Assembly (NCBI GenBank): GCA_002050275.1
Contig: MWTB01000031.1
Coordinates: forward strand, 1-64,000
DNA length: 64,000 bases
Reading direction: 5' to 3'
From: Anaerolineae bacterium UTCFX1
GTDB taxonomy: Bacteria; Chloroflexota; Anaerolineae; Anaerolineales; Villigracilaceae
Shown: positions 34,019 to 42,357 of the stretch, one piece after another
Numbering within the stretch: the stretch's first letter is position 1
Layout of the letters: each line of letters starts with the position of its first letter
Program-made: the position numbers and the translations under genes
The notes under the pieces: generated by a model
Told to the model about the DNA's origin: nothing
Database searches by the model: none
The model's input: the letters and a program-made list of their open reading frames with translations, nothing else

Positions 34019-34597
34019 CTATTTGCTAGGCGCGGCACGCAGTCTTCTTGCAAGGAAGACAACAACAACCAACGCTAGCGCAGCGATAAACATACCGGGG
34101 ATTCCCACTTCGTCGGCGAAGCCAGTATTCGGCAGCTGAGTCGAGGTCGGAATAACCGTCAGCGTCGTTTGTGTGGAAGCGGGCGCTTGCGAGGCGGCGG
34201 GTGTTTGTGAAACCGCAACCTGCGTGAGAGCCGCGCCCACAGTCGCAGTAGCGGGGTTTTCCGTCTGCGCCGACGTGGCGCTCGATTGGTTAACCACTGG
34301 CGTATTTGTCGGAGGCAATGTGGCGGTTATGGCGGAAGTGGCAGTCAGCGCTTGTGCGACGGCGGTTTGCGTCAGCCCCACTTGAATCGTCGCGGCTTGT
34401 TGCGTCGCTTGCGCGATAGCGGTTTGTTCCGCCGCCTGATTATTATTCATTGAAAAAAGAACATATCCGCCCAAGCAGAGTAAGGCAAGCAGAATCAGCA
34501 ATCCTAAACCGCCCGCCGCAAACAGAAAGGTTCGGTTACTCGATTCTTCGGGAGGATTTGAGTCGTCTAAGGTTACATCGTCATGAAGGTCTGCCAT
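34019..34597 (-). CDS. Small Thr/Ala-rich surface protein with LPNTG-like sorting signal
   Basis: A 192-residue protein. An N-terminal acidic segment and one transmembrane helix (about 23-50) are followed by an extracytoplasmic Thr/Gln/Ala-rich low-complexity region (about 55-150). The C-terminus has LPNTG at 155-159, then a hydrophobic helix (GMFIAALALVVVVFLA) and a basic end (RRLRAAPSK), the layout of a sortase sorting signal. A sortase is not coded in the window. The N-terminal anchor is unusual for a sortase substrate, so it may instead be a simple two-helix protein. The gene lies last in the minus-strand run of 34.0-41.8 kb, 45 bases after the KOW-like gene. Confidence 0.65.
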   Translation of the reverse strand: MADLHDDVTLDDSNPPEESSNRTFLFAAGGLGLLILLALLCLGGYVLFSMNNNQAAEQTAIAQATQQAATIQVGLTQTAVAQALTATSAITATLPPTNTPVVNQSSATSAQTENPATATVGAALTQVAVSQTPAASQAPASTQTTLTVIPTSTQLPNTGFADEVGIPGMFIAALALVVVVFLARRLRAAPSK

Positions 34598-34642
34598 CGT
34601 GTGCTCTCCTCGTCATCGTCGCATTTGAGTCATTTTAGCGTA

Positions 34643-35698
34643 TTATCCCACAATTTCAAGGTTTGCTAAAGGAACAATCGCCGTTTCACCGCTCTCTATT
34701 TTCACGTCAGCGGCAGGTGCGCGCAAGCCGCTAGGAAGCAGACTCAAGCCTGGGCGCAATGATTCGATTATTCCAATCGCTCCCGCATAAGGCGGGCGGC
34801 GCATCCGCACCGTTTGCCCCGCCGCCAGATAATAGAAATCTTGCGGTTCGTCAGGTTCGGTTGACACCGGCAAAGGAATATAAACTTCAGGACGAACGCC
34901 CTCATAGCGATCGAAGCGCTCGGCGTTCACGGTTATTTCACGCTTCGCATTCGTCGTCAACAATTTGAATACGGCGGAGTTCATCGGCATTGCGCCGAAT
35001 CCATCCAACACGAGGATGGGATATTTCATTTGGCGCGCCATTTGAATCAACGACGAATGTAAACTGGATAGGATCAGCCCTCGCACTGTCAGGTCCATTG
35101 CGGCGCGCAAGGTATCCGCGTCGCGCACATGCCCGCCGAGAATTACCAAACTGCGCATGCTCATATCAAGCCGTTCCGCGTTTAGCACGTCATCTTGCTT
35201 TTCGATCAGGCTGGTCATCAAACCGCTGTCAATGCGACCGTTGCCCCATACGCCTTGCGCCAGCGCGCCTACAGCGCGAATCTCCACGCCCCGTTCGGGA
35301 ATTATACGCGAGACAACGCCAGGCAACCCAGCGCGCAATTCGATGCGCGCGCTGCCGGCTTCCATCAAAATTTGTCCGCCGCCGACCGCTATCACTCGCC
35401 CAGCGCGCGGCGCGCGAACCGTACGAGCGAACAATCCTCCTGTGTCGGCAAGCAACGCTCCCTGCACGACCTCGCTGCCTTGTTTTACTTTGATGAAACG
35501 ATCCGCTTCACGGACGGATATATTTAACATTCGCGCCACATTAATCAACGCATGCTCGCGAGAGAAGCTCGCTTCCGCTACGACATCGGCGGCATTCACG
35601 CGTTGATTGGGATGCGCCAAAACTCGCCCTGCGATCGGCAGAGTCCGTTCGCGCACGATGGCGGCGAGCGGTAGAACGTGATATGCAGGCGCAAGCAT
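34643..35698 (-). CDS. Unidentified protein with barrel-sandwich and KOW-like segments
   Basis: A 351-residue soluble protein. Residues about 85-140 (EVVQGALLADTGGLFARTVRAPRAGRVIAVGGGQILMEAG in part) look like a barrel-sandwich hybrid (biotinyl-like) fold. The C-terminal segment GQTVRMRRPPYAGAIGIIESLRPG followed by PSGLRAPAADVKIE and IVPLANLEI resembles a KOW module. The middle part has GGHVRDADTLRAAMDLTVRGLILSSL. No named family is recognised. The ATG at 35698 lies one base after the MutL-like stop, so the two genes are translationally linked and probably work together. Confidence 0.65.
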   Translation of the reverse strand: MLAPAYHVLPLAAIVRERTLPIAGRVLAHPNQRVNAADVVAEASFSREHALINVARMLNISVREADRFIKVKQGSEVVQGALLADTGGLFARTVRAPRAGRVIAVGGGQILMEAGSARIELRAGLPGVVSRIIPERGVEIRAVGALAQGVWGNGRIDSGLMTSLIEKQDDVLNAERLDMSMRSLVILGGHVRDADTLRAAMDLTVRGLILSSLHSSLIQMARQMKYPILVLDGFGAMPMNSAVFKLLTTNAKREITVNAERFDRYEGVRPEVYIPLPVSTEPDEPQDFYYLAAGQTVRMRRPPYAGAIGIIESLRPGLSLLPSGLRAPAADVKIESGETAIVPLANLEIVG

Positions 35699-35699
35699 G

Positions 35700-37457
35700 T
35701 TACCCTCCCACCGCGTACGACCAGCGTTTAATGAGTTCACGCCTGCGGACCGGGTCGGCGGGAAGATTCAACGGACGCCCGCGAGCATCAATGATGACGC
35801 CCAATGCGCCGCCAGTAACAGTCAGCGACCCGCTCCGGCCTGCGCCTAACCCTGCATCAGCGCGACCGAACGGCGCGAGCGTCAACCGCGCCGTCTTGCC
35901 GTTCGGCAAAGGCAGAGTTTCCAGTCCGCCGAACTTCACTTCAGCGCGGGTTTCAGAACCGTCTTCATACGTCAATTTTGCGCGCACAACTCGATCTCCG
36001 ATCGCGGCGGAAGCGACCACGGATACGATTGTTCCCGCGCCGAGAAACGCGCCCGCTTCCACCACTTGTTGCGGCAGGAAGTTATTGCGCGCCGCCGCCG
36101 CGCCCAACGACCCCATAATATTATTTTGATCGAACATTATCGGGGCAATTCCTTCGGGTTGAACGGCGTCAAGCAACAACAGCAAGCTTTGTCCCAGCGA
36201 AGCGCTGTCGGCAATTGCGCCGCCGCCCGCCAGAATTAAATCCAGTTTTGGCATGCGGTCGGCTTGCGCCATTCTCATGCGAGCAGGAAATCTCCGTTGC
36301 GTTGCGCGCATCGCAAGATATAACGCCTGCCGCGCGATCGCTTGTAGGATGGCGTGTTCCTCCAACGTAGCAGGAACACTGACGGGATAAAGCGATTTTT
36401 GAAACAGGTATTCGCGCAGTGTATTTGCCGAAATATCAAGCGACATCCAACGCATAATTTGTTCGATCTCGGTGTGCTGCAACAACGCATTCAAGTTTTC
36501 GCCCAAACCGAATTGCGGATATACGCCAAGCGTCAAATCGCCATTAAAGCCGGCGGCGATCGTCGCGCCCGAAGCGCCGAGATTTACATGGAGCAACCCG
36601 CGCCGTGATTCGTAAAGTTGACTTAGGAAGCGCGTCATGCGCCCCTGCGCGTATGCGGTCGGTAAGATTGTTCCGCCCGTCCATAGATACAATTCATCTA
36701 CGCCCTTAAGCTGACGTTTGCGAAGCTTAACCGTCAGATCGGCAAGTTCGGCGCTGGCTGGTTCGACATCTTCTACTTCGAGCGAAGGGCGCACGTTGGG
36801 GCTCGTCGCAAACACAGCGGCATGCTGGCTGAGCGTTTCTTGAGCATTGGAAGCCAACTGCTGATTCCCAGCGTACAAGATCATGGGACGTTTCTCTTCA
36901 GGCGTGACGTAACACGCCAGCCCTATCGTTTCAAGCATCTTCATGATCGAACGCGACGCGCCGCCGTCCACCCCGCCGGCGAGAAGGATCAAATCCGGTC
37001 TTGCCCGGATGATGTCGTCCAGCTGTTGGTCGGGCTTGCGGCGGTCAGCCAGACTAAGTGTGTCAACGATCTGAGTATATGTTGATTCAGCCAGCCGTCG
37101 CGCGCTTTGCAGCGACACGTCCGGGAGCAAACCTGCTACCACTGTCCGCATCGTCGGTCCTGCGGAGATAGTCGCTACGACCGCGTCTACGCCAGAACCG
37201 TCCGGCTGTGAAGGCACAATTAAATTATCGTCTTGAGATCCAAGCAGCGTTACGCCAAGAACGGCTTGCAGACTGCGAATCGCCTCACGCACTCCAATAC
37301 CAACGTGTTTGTAGGGCGCTTCAGCGGTCGTAGGAGCCTGCCCTATTGCGATAAAGCGATATTGCCCTTCGACAACGTCAAAGAGTACAGCGCGCGTCGT
37401 GGCAGCGCCTATGTCAATAGCGAGGATAGACTCGGTTTGAATCAACGAAGTGGGCAT
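35700..37457 (-). CDS. MutL/GlmL-like actin-fold ATPase
   Basis: A 585-residue protein of the glutamate-mutase-L (GlmL/MutL) family, which has nothing to do with DNA mismatch repair. The N-terminal actin/Hsp70-type phosphate loop is ILAIDIGAATTRAVLFDV; further nucleotide-binding segments are LILLAGGVDGG and LDLILAGGGAIAD. In clostridial glutamate-mutase loci this protein is coded between the two mutase subunits and is suspected to act as a reactivase or chaperone. Here no glutamate mutase is seen. It lies in a run of membrane-protein genes about 4.5 kb from the divergent B12-binding mutase subunit. It may serve a B12 enzyme or a membrane assembly. Confidence 0.8.
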   Translation of the reverse strand: MPTSLIQTESILAIDIGAATTRAVLFDVVEGQYRFIAIGQAPTTAEAPYKHVGIGVREAIRSLQAVLGVTLLGSQDDNLIVPSQPDGSGVDAVVATISAGPTMRTVVAGLLPDVSLQSARRLAESTYTQIVDTLSLADRRKPDQQLDDIIRARPDLILLAGGVDGGASRSIMKMLETIGLACYVTPEEKRPMILYAGNQQLASNAQETLSQHAAVFATSPNVRPSLEVEDVEPASAELADLTVKLRKRQLKGVDELYLWTGGTILPTAYAQGRMTRFLSQLYESRRGLLHVNLGASGATIAAGFNGDLTLGVYPQFGLGENLNALLQHTEIEQIMRWMSLDISANTLREYLFQKSLYPVSVPATLEEHAILQAIARQALYLAMRATQRRFPARMRMAQADRMPKLDLILAGGGAIADSASLGQSLLLLLDAVQPEGIAPIMFDQNNIMGSLGAAAARNNFLPQQVVEAGAFLGAGTIVSVVASAAIGDRVVRAKLTYEDGSETRAEVKFGGLETLPLPNGKTARLTLAPFGRADAGLGAGRSGSLTVTGGALGVIIDARGRPLNLPADPVRRRELIKRWSYAVGG

Positions 37458-37460
37458 ACG

Positions 37461-38138
37461 CTAGAACCCGATCCATGGACGAATGAAATCTACCATCGCA
37501 TTCAGCCGTTCGATCATAGCCGTCAACGCCGCCATATAGACTCCGGCGAACAAAACGCCGAACGTAATCGCGATAAATAAACGTCCTATCCCCGCAATGC
37601 CTTCAAAAACAATATTCCGTTTGGGCGTTCCATCGGGCGCGCGTCCCGCGCTAAACTGAAAATATGCCAGCGTCAACGCCGTGCCCGCCAACATTACGCC
37701 TCCTTCAACAAATCTTGCAAATGCGTCGCCAGAATCCGCTTGAACGTCTACAGCGCCGATCGCCGCGCCAACCTGCGGGATCAGCGTGCCTAACACCGCG
37801 CCGCCGAGCGCCGTCGCGGCGCCAACGCCCACGAATAGCGCCATAGCAACGCTGCCTAGACTCGATATCTTTGGGGAGAGTTTCGACAGCAACGAGACCC
37901 CTAAGATCAATGGAATCGCCGCCAACAGCCACTCTCCCAAATCTTCGCTATGTAATATGACGCTTACCTGCGGCGCCAATAGATATTGCCACACCACAGC
38001 CGCCGCATATCCTGAAGCCGCGCCGATGAACAAATACACAGCCATACGAAACAGAGGGTTGTCGTTGATCAAGTAGCTGAAGATTAACAACGTTAGAATA
38101 AAACCGATCAGTCCGGAGATAAAATCAAGCGTAAACAT
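37461..38138 (-). CDS. Polytopic membrane protein of unknown function
   Basis: A 225-residue protein with five or six transmembrane helices (LIGFILTLLIFSYLIN, LFRMAVYLFIGAASGYAAAVVWQYLL, LGEWLLAAIPLILGVSLL, VAMALFVGVGAATALGGAVLGTLIP, LFIAITFGVLFAGVYMAALTAMI as landmarks). No charged catalytic motif is visible. The ATG at 38138 overlaps the upstream stop by one base (TAATG). It is the third of seven coupled genes; membership in that cluster is the only functional clue. Confidence 0.7.
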   Translation of the reverse strand: MFTLDFISGLIGFILTLLIFSYLINDNPLFRMAVYLFIGAASGYAAAVVWQYLLAPQVSVILHSEDLGEWLLAAIPLILGVSLLSKLSPKISSLGSVAMALFVGVGAATALGGAVLGTLIPQVGAAIGAVDVQADSGDAFARFVEGGVMLAGTALTLAYFQFSAGRAPDGTPKRNIVFEGIAGIGRLFIAITFGVLFAGVYMAALTAMIERLNAMVDFIRPWIGF

Positions 38139-40237
38139 TATCCCGCCTCGCCATTTTTTCGCGCCCGCAAACCAGCGATCAGATTCCACAAGCCGCCCAA
38201 CGCGATCAAGACGGCGGCGAGCGCCGCGCCTGCGCCAAACGAATCCCAATATTTCCGCGCAATGCCCGGGCGCGAATCATTGATAAATTCATAATACGCT
38301 GCATTCGACAACCCGCCGACTAAGCCAGCGATCTGTTGCGCCGAATAATACGGCAACAAGATCGGAGCCGCTTGCGCGCTGGCAGCGACCAGCCACGGTT
38401 GCGCAGCAAACGCCGGGTCAGCGCGACGACGCGCATATAATTGTTCCACCCACGCCTGCCCCGACTCAGCCCGGTCGGTCAGTATAACAATCGCGGCATA
38501 ATCGGTCATTGCAGAGACAGAAAAATTCGGCGTTTGTCCTGCCTGTGGAAGCGCTCGCACCGGATCTTCCAGAAATTCGCGCATGCCGATCAATCCGCCC
38601 GGCAAATACCCAAGGTTGACATAATTCTCGCCTTCAAGATAGCCTAGCCCTTGCGGCGCAGCCCGACTCACACCCGTATTCATCAACAGCCGCGAGACCA
38701 AACCAACGCCGTTCGGCGACGTAGAAACAAACGCCAAACGCGCCTGCGCAGACAAGGCAAGTTGATCGAGCAACGGACCGCTTATCGCTTCCATTTCACC
38801 CGCGAGCGCAGGCTCGTAATCTATCGCCACTAATACGATTGAATTTTTTGTAAGACTATTGACCGCATTCAACGTCGAATCAACTTGCGGCGCGAACGCT
38901 CTAGGCGCCAATAGAGATTCCGTGCGCATAAACGCCATCCCGCCAAGCGCAATGAGGAAGAGCGCGGATAACGCCCATCGTAACGCGCGTTGCGGCACAA
39001 CGTTCGTCCGCGCTTCAACCGGACGCGGCATCGTCTCGCTGGCGAGAATATTTTCCAATAAGGAAGCGCCCGCGATCTGCTCATCTGTCGGCTGAAGTTT
39101 GAGAGAAAAAGCTTTCGGTCTGCGCGACGAACCAATTGGAACAAGCGGAATTACACCTTCCAAGCCTGCCAGCGGACCTTGACTTTCAGGCGCAGCATAA
39201 TCGCCCCGGCGAACCGCGTCGGTTTGGATTGTCGCTTCGGTCGGGCGCATACTCTGAACCCAACTCGGCAACTCGCCTGGCGATAGCGGAACATCCGCTT
39301 GCGTTTCGGGCGTTGCGAAAGGACTATCTCTACTATCGTCCGATTCGTTGAACTCGATTGCGGCAGAGGATTGAGCAGAAGGATCAGTCTCGCGAAACCA
39401 GTCGTCAAGCGCGCCCGAAGCCGGCATAAGATCGTCGCCAGCCAAGCCGCGTAACGGGTCTGTTTGCTCGGTCAACGGTGAAATTTCTTCAGGCGCAGAT
39501 TCGTCGGCTAGTTCGTCTCGTTCGGGCAGCCAAACTGACATCGAGTCGGTCGCCGCCGCATCCGCTGTGGTATTGAGATCTTCAAGCCAACCCAAATTCG
39601 GTTGAAGTTGCGACTCCGCGTCAACAGTTGGCATCTCTTTTTGAGAGGATTCTTCTAGAGAATACAGCCAACTCAGGTCTTCCGCCGCTTGCGGTTGCGC
39701 GGGCGCTTCTGTGAAAGGATGTACGGGCGGCGCGCTTGCCTCCAATTCAAACGGATATGCCGAGTCTTTCGACGCTTCGGCAAACCATTGAGAAAATTCA
39801 TCGTCTGCGGCTGGCGCAGGCTGAGCGTTTTCTTCGGCTGGCTCCTTGGCTGGCGCTTGAACGTCGGGCGCTGGTTCGTTCGCCTGTGGGCGTTTCGACG
39901 CCGACGGCACAATATCCGCAAGCCAATCTGGAATTTCTTCTCCGTCGTCCTCTGTTTGCGAAGCGAGCCCCGCCAGCAGATCTAGCGGCTCACTCTTCTG
40001 GGCTTTAGGCTTGTTCGCCTCCGCCTTGATCTCCGGCGGCGTTGTATCTCTTCCCTTCTCACGGATATCTCGTAGCCACTCTGGAAGAATCGGCTCAAGT
40101 TCGCCGGTATCTATCTTTACGGGGTCGTCGCCCGGGCGCACTATCGCTTCCGCCGCAAGCGGCGTTTGACAAAACTGACAATGTTCTAAGAAATCGGGAT
40201 TATCTTTTCCACAATTGGGGCATCGAATTTCCGCCAT
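38138..40237 (-). CDS. Zinc-ribbon protein with disordered region and membrane helix
   Basis: A 699-residue protein. The N-terminal zinc ribbon CPNCGKDN (Cys6, Cys9) and CQFCQTPL (Cys20, Cys23) is followed by about 400 residues of acidic, Pro/Ala-rich probably disordered sequence with short motifs such as LPEWLRDI, IPDWLADI and LPSWVQSM (repeated x-P-x-W-L/V pattern). A transmembrane helix follows (LRWALSALFLIALGGMAFM, about residue 420), then a domain with SIVLVAIDYEPALAGEMEAISGPLL and a last helix near the C-terminus. The repeated WL motifs may be binding sites for a partner. ATG at 40237, two bases after the upstream stop, with GGGGGAGA as ribosome-binding site. Confidence 0.68.
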   Translation of the reverse strand: MAEIRCPNCGKDNPDFLEHCQFCQTPLAAEAIVRPGDDPVKIDTGELEPILPEWLRDIREKGRDTTPPEIKAEANKPKAQKSEPLDLLAGLASQTEDDGEEIPDWLADIVPSASKRPQANEPAPDVQAPAKEPAEENAQPAPAADDEFSQWFAEASKDSAYPFELEASAPPVHPFTEAPAQPQAAEDLSWLYSLEESSQKEMPTVDAESQLQPNLGWLEDLNTTADAAATDSMSVWLPERDELADESAPEEISPLTEQTDPLRGLAGDDLMPASGALDDWFRETDPSAQSSAAIEFNESDDSRDSPFATPETQADVPLSPGELPSWVQSMRPTEATIQTDAVRRGDYAAPESQGPLAGLEGVIPLVPIGSSRRPKAFSLKLQPTDEQIAGASLLENILASETMPRPVEARTNVVPQRALRWALSALFLIALGGMAFMRTESLLAPRAFAPQVDSTLNAVNSLTKNSIVLVAIDYEPALAGEMEAISGPLLDQLALSAQARLAFVSTSPNGVGLVSRLLMNTGVSRAAPQGLGYLEGENYVNLGYLPGGLIGMREFLEDPVRALPQAGQTPNFSVSAMTDYAAIVILTDRAESGQAWVEQLYARRRADPAFAAQPWLVAASAQAAPILLPYYSAQQIAGLVGGLSNAAYYEFINDSRPGIARKYWDSFGAGAALAAVLIALGGLWNLIAGLRARKNGEAG

Positions 40238-40239
40238 AT

Positions 40240-40860
40240 TCAATCTCCCCCATAAGGTCGGTCTATACCGAACATCACGCGCAGACCGGTCAACAATGCG
40301 CCCAGCGCAACGCCGATCAACAAACCGCGCGCGCCGCCTTGCGCGATCGTCCCAGCGACGTTGACGATCAATCCATCCAAAATTCCGTTGTCAAACGGTT
40401 TCGGCGCCATTGCCGCTAAGAAGAGGACAACGACGGCTAGAAAGAGAATCGCAGCCAAGTCTCTGCGCCAACGCAGAAGCCGGATGCCGGTATACGTCAA
40501 CGTAACGACCAATAACGCCATCAGCGCGGCTTCCACTGGCGCGATCACGGCATTCATGGTCATCTGCATCAACGGATCTTCCACGCCGAACAGAACGCCG
40601 TATGTAAACACGCTAAGCAACGAAAAAACCAAGATGACGCCTAACTCGCTTCCTTTTTGGCGTTTCTGAATTTTACCGATATGAACCGCGACCAAGTTTA
40701 AAACGCCGATAAAAACCGCCATGCCGCCAATCGTCATCGCCCAGTTTGTGAGGATCGCCCGCAATTCCAACAACGCAGGAACTGGGAAGAAAAATCCTAA
40801 CAGCACAATGAACGCGACCGCCATCGCCAGCGCCGTTGTTAAAATTGCCGTAACCCGCAT
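40240..40860 (-). CDS. Six-helix membrane protein of unknown function
   Basis: A 206-residue protein with about six transmembrane helices, beginning MRVTAILTTALAMAVAFIVLL. The start overlaps the upstream stop by one base (TAATG), so the longer frame reaching 40923 is rejected. No known family recognised. Resembles the membrane protein at 37461 in size and place, and both flank the large zinc-ribbon protein, suggesting a membrane complex. Confidence 0.68.
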   Translation of the reverse strand: MRVTAILTTALAMAVAFIVLLGFFFPVPALLELRAILTNWAMTIGGMAVFIGVLNLVAVHIGKIQKRQKGSELGVILVFSLLSVFTYGVLFGVEDPLMQMTMNAVIAPVEAALMALLVVTLTYTGIRLLRWRRDLAAILFLAVVVLFLAAMAPKPFDNGILDGLIVNVAGTIAQGGARGLLIGVALGALLTGLRVMFGIDRPYGGD

Positions 40861-41609
40861 TAGAAGTTCACCCCCAAAATCGTCAACGCCGCGCCAGCCA
40901 GCATGATCATAATGATCAGCCAACGCAATACGTCTTGCGCATTTAAGCTAGCTTCATGAGACATACCAGCGCCGCTATAAGCGCCAGCGGCAAATAATTC
41001 CTCGCCGACCAATGGATCAGGCGCAGCAGCGTATAGCAGCGCTTGCGCCGATAGACCGTCGCTCATGGCGACAAGGCTGGCGCCCTGCCGTTCCGCCGCA
41101 TCGGCGATCAGCGCCGATTCGACGCCCAGATCGCCGATGATTATATGCGTTGAGACGCCTTCATCGCGCGCGATGGGAAGCGCCCCCGCAGCATAGGCAA
41201 AAGGCGAGAGTCCGGTTAAGCGTCCGGCGGAGACGCGAAAATCTTCTTCCGCGCCCGCAGCAGAATAGCCTGCGCGTAAAGCGTCTTGCGAAAGGATGGT
41301 CAGCGCGGAATCGCCGGATGTGACGACAGGCGGACGATCGCTGACGGAGGCACGTTCGACGATCTGACGCAACATTGCCAGCCCAGCAAACGCCGAAGCG
41401 TTGCGCGCGGTCAACAAATCTCCCCGCCCAAGCGAAATATGCAAGCGTTTTCCGCTTTCTACCGAAAGCCCCACGTCGCGATTAAGGCGATCGTATGCGC
41501 GAATGCGGCGCAGGCTTGCGGGAACGCGCTTCCGCCACACGATGAATATAAGCAAAAGCGCCCCAGCGGCGATTAATACAATAGCGCCGATAATTGTTGA
41601 CGCGCTCAT
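40860..41609 (-). CDS. Membrane-anchored protein, DUF6754-like
   Basis: A 249-residue protein with one N-terminal and one C-terminal transmembrane helix (IIGAIVLIAAGALLLIFIVW and WLIIMIMLAGAALTILGV). Between them is a mixed alpha/beta domain with LHISLGRGDLLTARNASAFAGLAML, GRLTGLSPFAYAAGALP, THIIIGDLGVESALIADAAERQG and DPLVGEELFAAGAYSG. From memory this matches the DUF6754 family of Chloroflexi proteins, with unknown function; I cannot check it. The ATG overlaps the previous stop by four bases (ATGA). Confidence 0.68.
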   Translation of the reverse strand: MSASTIIGAIVLIAAGALLLIFIVWRKRVPASLRRIRAYDRLNRDVGLSVESGKRLHISLGRGDLLTARNASAFAGLAMLRQIVERASVSDRPPVVTSGDSALTILSQDALRAGYSAAGAEEDFRVSAGRLTGLSPFAYAAGALPIARDEGVSTHIIIGDLGVESALIADAAERQGASLVAMSDGLSAQALLYAAAPDPLVGEELFAAGAYSGAGMSHEASLNAQDVLRWLIIMIMLAGAALTILGVNF

Positions 41610-41845
41610 GCGGGCGTCTCGCCTTGCAGCAAGCGCGCAAACGCTTGCGTTGCTTCATTATTTTCAAGCAAGAGCGCGATCGAATTCCAATCTTTTCCCC
41701 CAACAAAAGGTTGAACCATATACATAGCTTGCGCGCCAAGCGCAGTGAACGGCGCGCCCGCTTCGAGCAACCAGAGCGCCAGTCCATCCAGTTTGAGTCG
41801 TTTGAGCGCTTCCGCCCAACGTGACCAAGCCAAATCCGATTGCAT
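41606..41845 (-). CDS. Small unidentified protein, first gene of the membrane cluster
   Basis: A 79-residue soluble protein beginning MQSDLAWSRWAEALKRLKLDG. It is leucine- and alanine-rich and likely helical. No family recognised. The ATG at 41845 has no ribosome-binding site; a TTG six bases earlier is a less likely start. The stop overlaps the next gene start (ATGA), which supports it as real and places it at the head of the seven-gene run. The 73 bases to the divergent mutase-subunit gene must hold both promoters. Confidence 0.6.
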   Translation of the reverse strand: MQSDLAWSRWAEALKRLKLDGLALWLLEAGAPFTALGAQAMYMVQPFVGGKDWNSIALLLENNEATQAFARLLQGETPA

Positions 41846-41884
41846 AAGCAAAGTATAGCATATTTTAAGGAATGAACCTCATAG

Positions 41885-41890
41885 TATAAT
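41885..41890 (+). promoter_or_regulatory. TATAAT box upstream of the B12-binding subunit gene
   Basis: Perfect TATAAT in the 73-base divergent gap; the matching -35 is weak. Unlike lepB, this gene has a leader and a good GGAGG ribosome-binding site at 41910-41914. Confidence 0.5.
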
Positions 41891-41918
41891 TACGCTAGAA
41901 TTCATTGGCGGAGGATGC

Positions 41919-42317
41919 ATGAGCGAACATACGATACGTGTTTTAGTTGCCAAGCCTGGGCTAGACGGGCATGATCGCGGCGCTAAGGTGGTGGCGCGCG
42001 CGTTACGCGACGCCGGCATGGAAGTAATCTACACCGGCTTGCGCCAAACTCCAGAGATGATCGCCGAAGCCGCGCTGCAAGAAGATGTGGACGTAGTGGG
42101 GTTGTCCATTCTTTCAGGCGCGCACATGGCTCTCGCTCCGCGCATTATGGAGTTGCTCAAAGCCAACGGACAAGATCAAGTGAAAGTGTTCATGGGGGGC
42201 ATTATCCCCGATGAGGACATGCCCCGTTTGAAAGCGATGGGCATTACCGGCATTTATGGTCCCGGCGCATCCACCGAGGATATCGTCAAAGAAATTCGCG
42301 AGGCGATGAAATCATAG
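41919..42317 (+). CDS. Methylmalonyl-CoA mutase, B12-binding (small) subunit
   Basis: A 132-residue cobalamin-binding Rossmann domain. The motif GLDGHDRG (Asp16, His18, Gly21) is the base-off/His-on signature in which His18 ligates cobalt, followed by [25 protein letters not shown] and [13 protein letters not shown], all as in the C-terminal part of methylmalonyl-CoA mutases. It should pair with the large subunit coded at 12688-14340. It is followed 40 bases later by MeaB, the matching chaperone, which strengthens the assignment. Confidence 0.93.
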   Translation: MSEHTIRVLVAKPGLDGHDRGAKVVARALRDAGMEVIYTGLRQTPEMIAEAALQEDVDVVGLSILSGAHMALAPRIMELLKANGQDQVKVFMGGIIPDEDMPRLKAMGITGIYGPGASTEDIVKEIREAMKS

Positions 42318-42357
42318 AAGTACGCAATATATATTGCGTACTTTCGTTTTTACAGCC

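Noticed and set aside
35700..37457. Annotating the MutL-like gene as DNA mismatch repair MutL
   Set aside because: The actin-type phosphate loop and overall order match the glutamate-mutase MutL/GlmL family, not the GHKL-ATPase mismatch repair protein.
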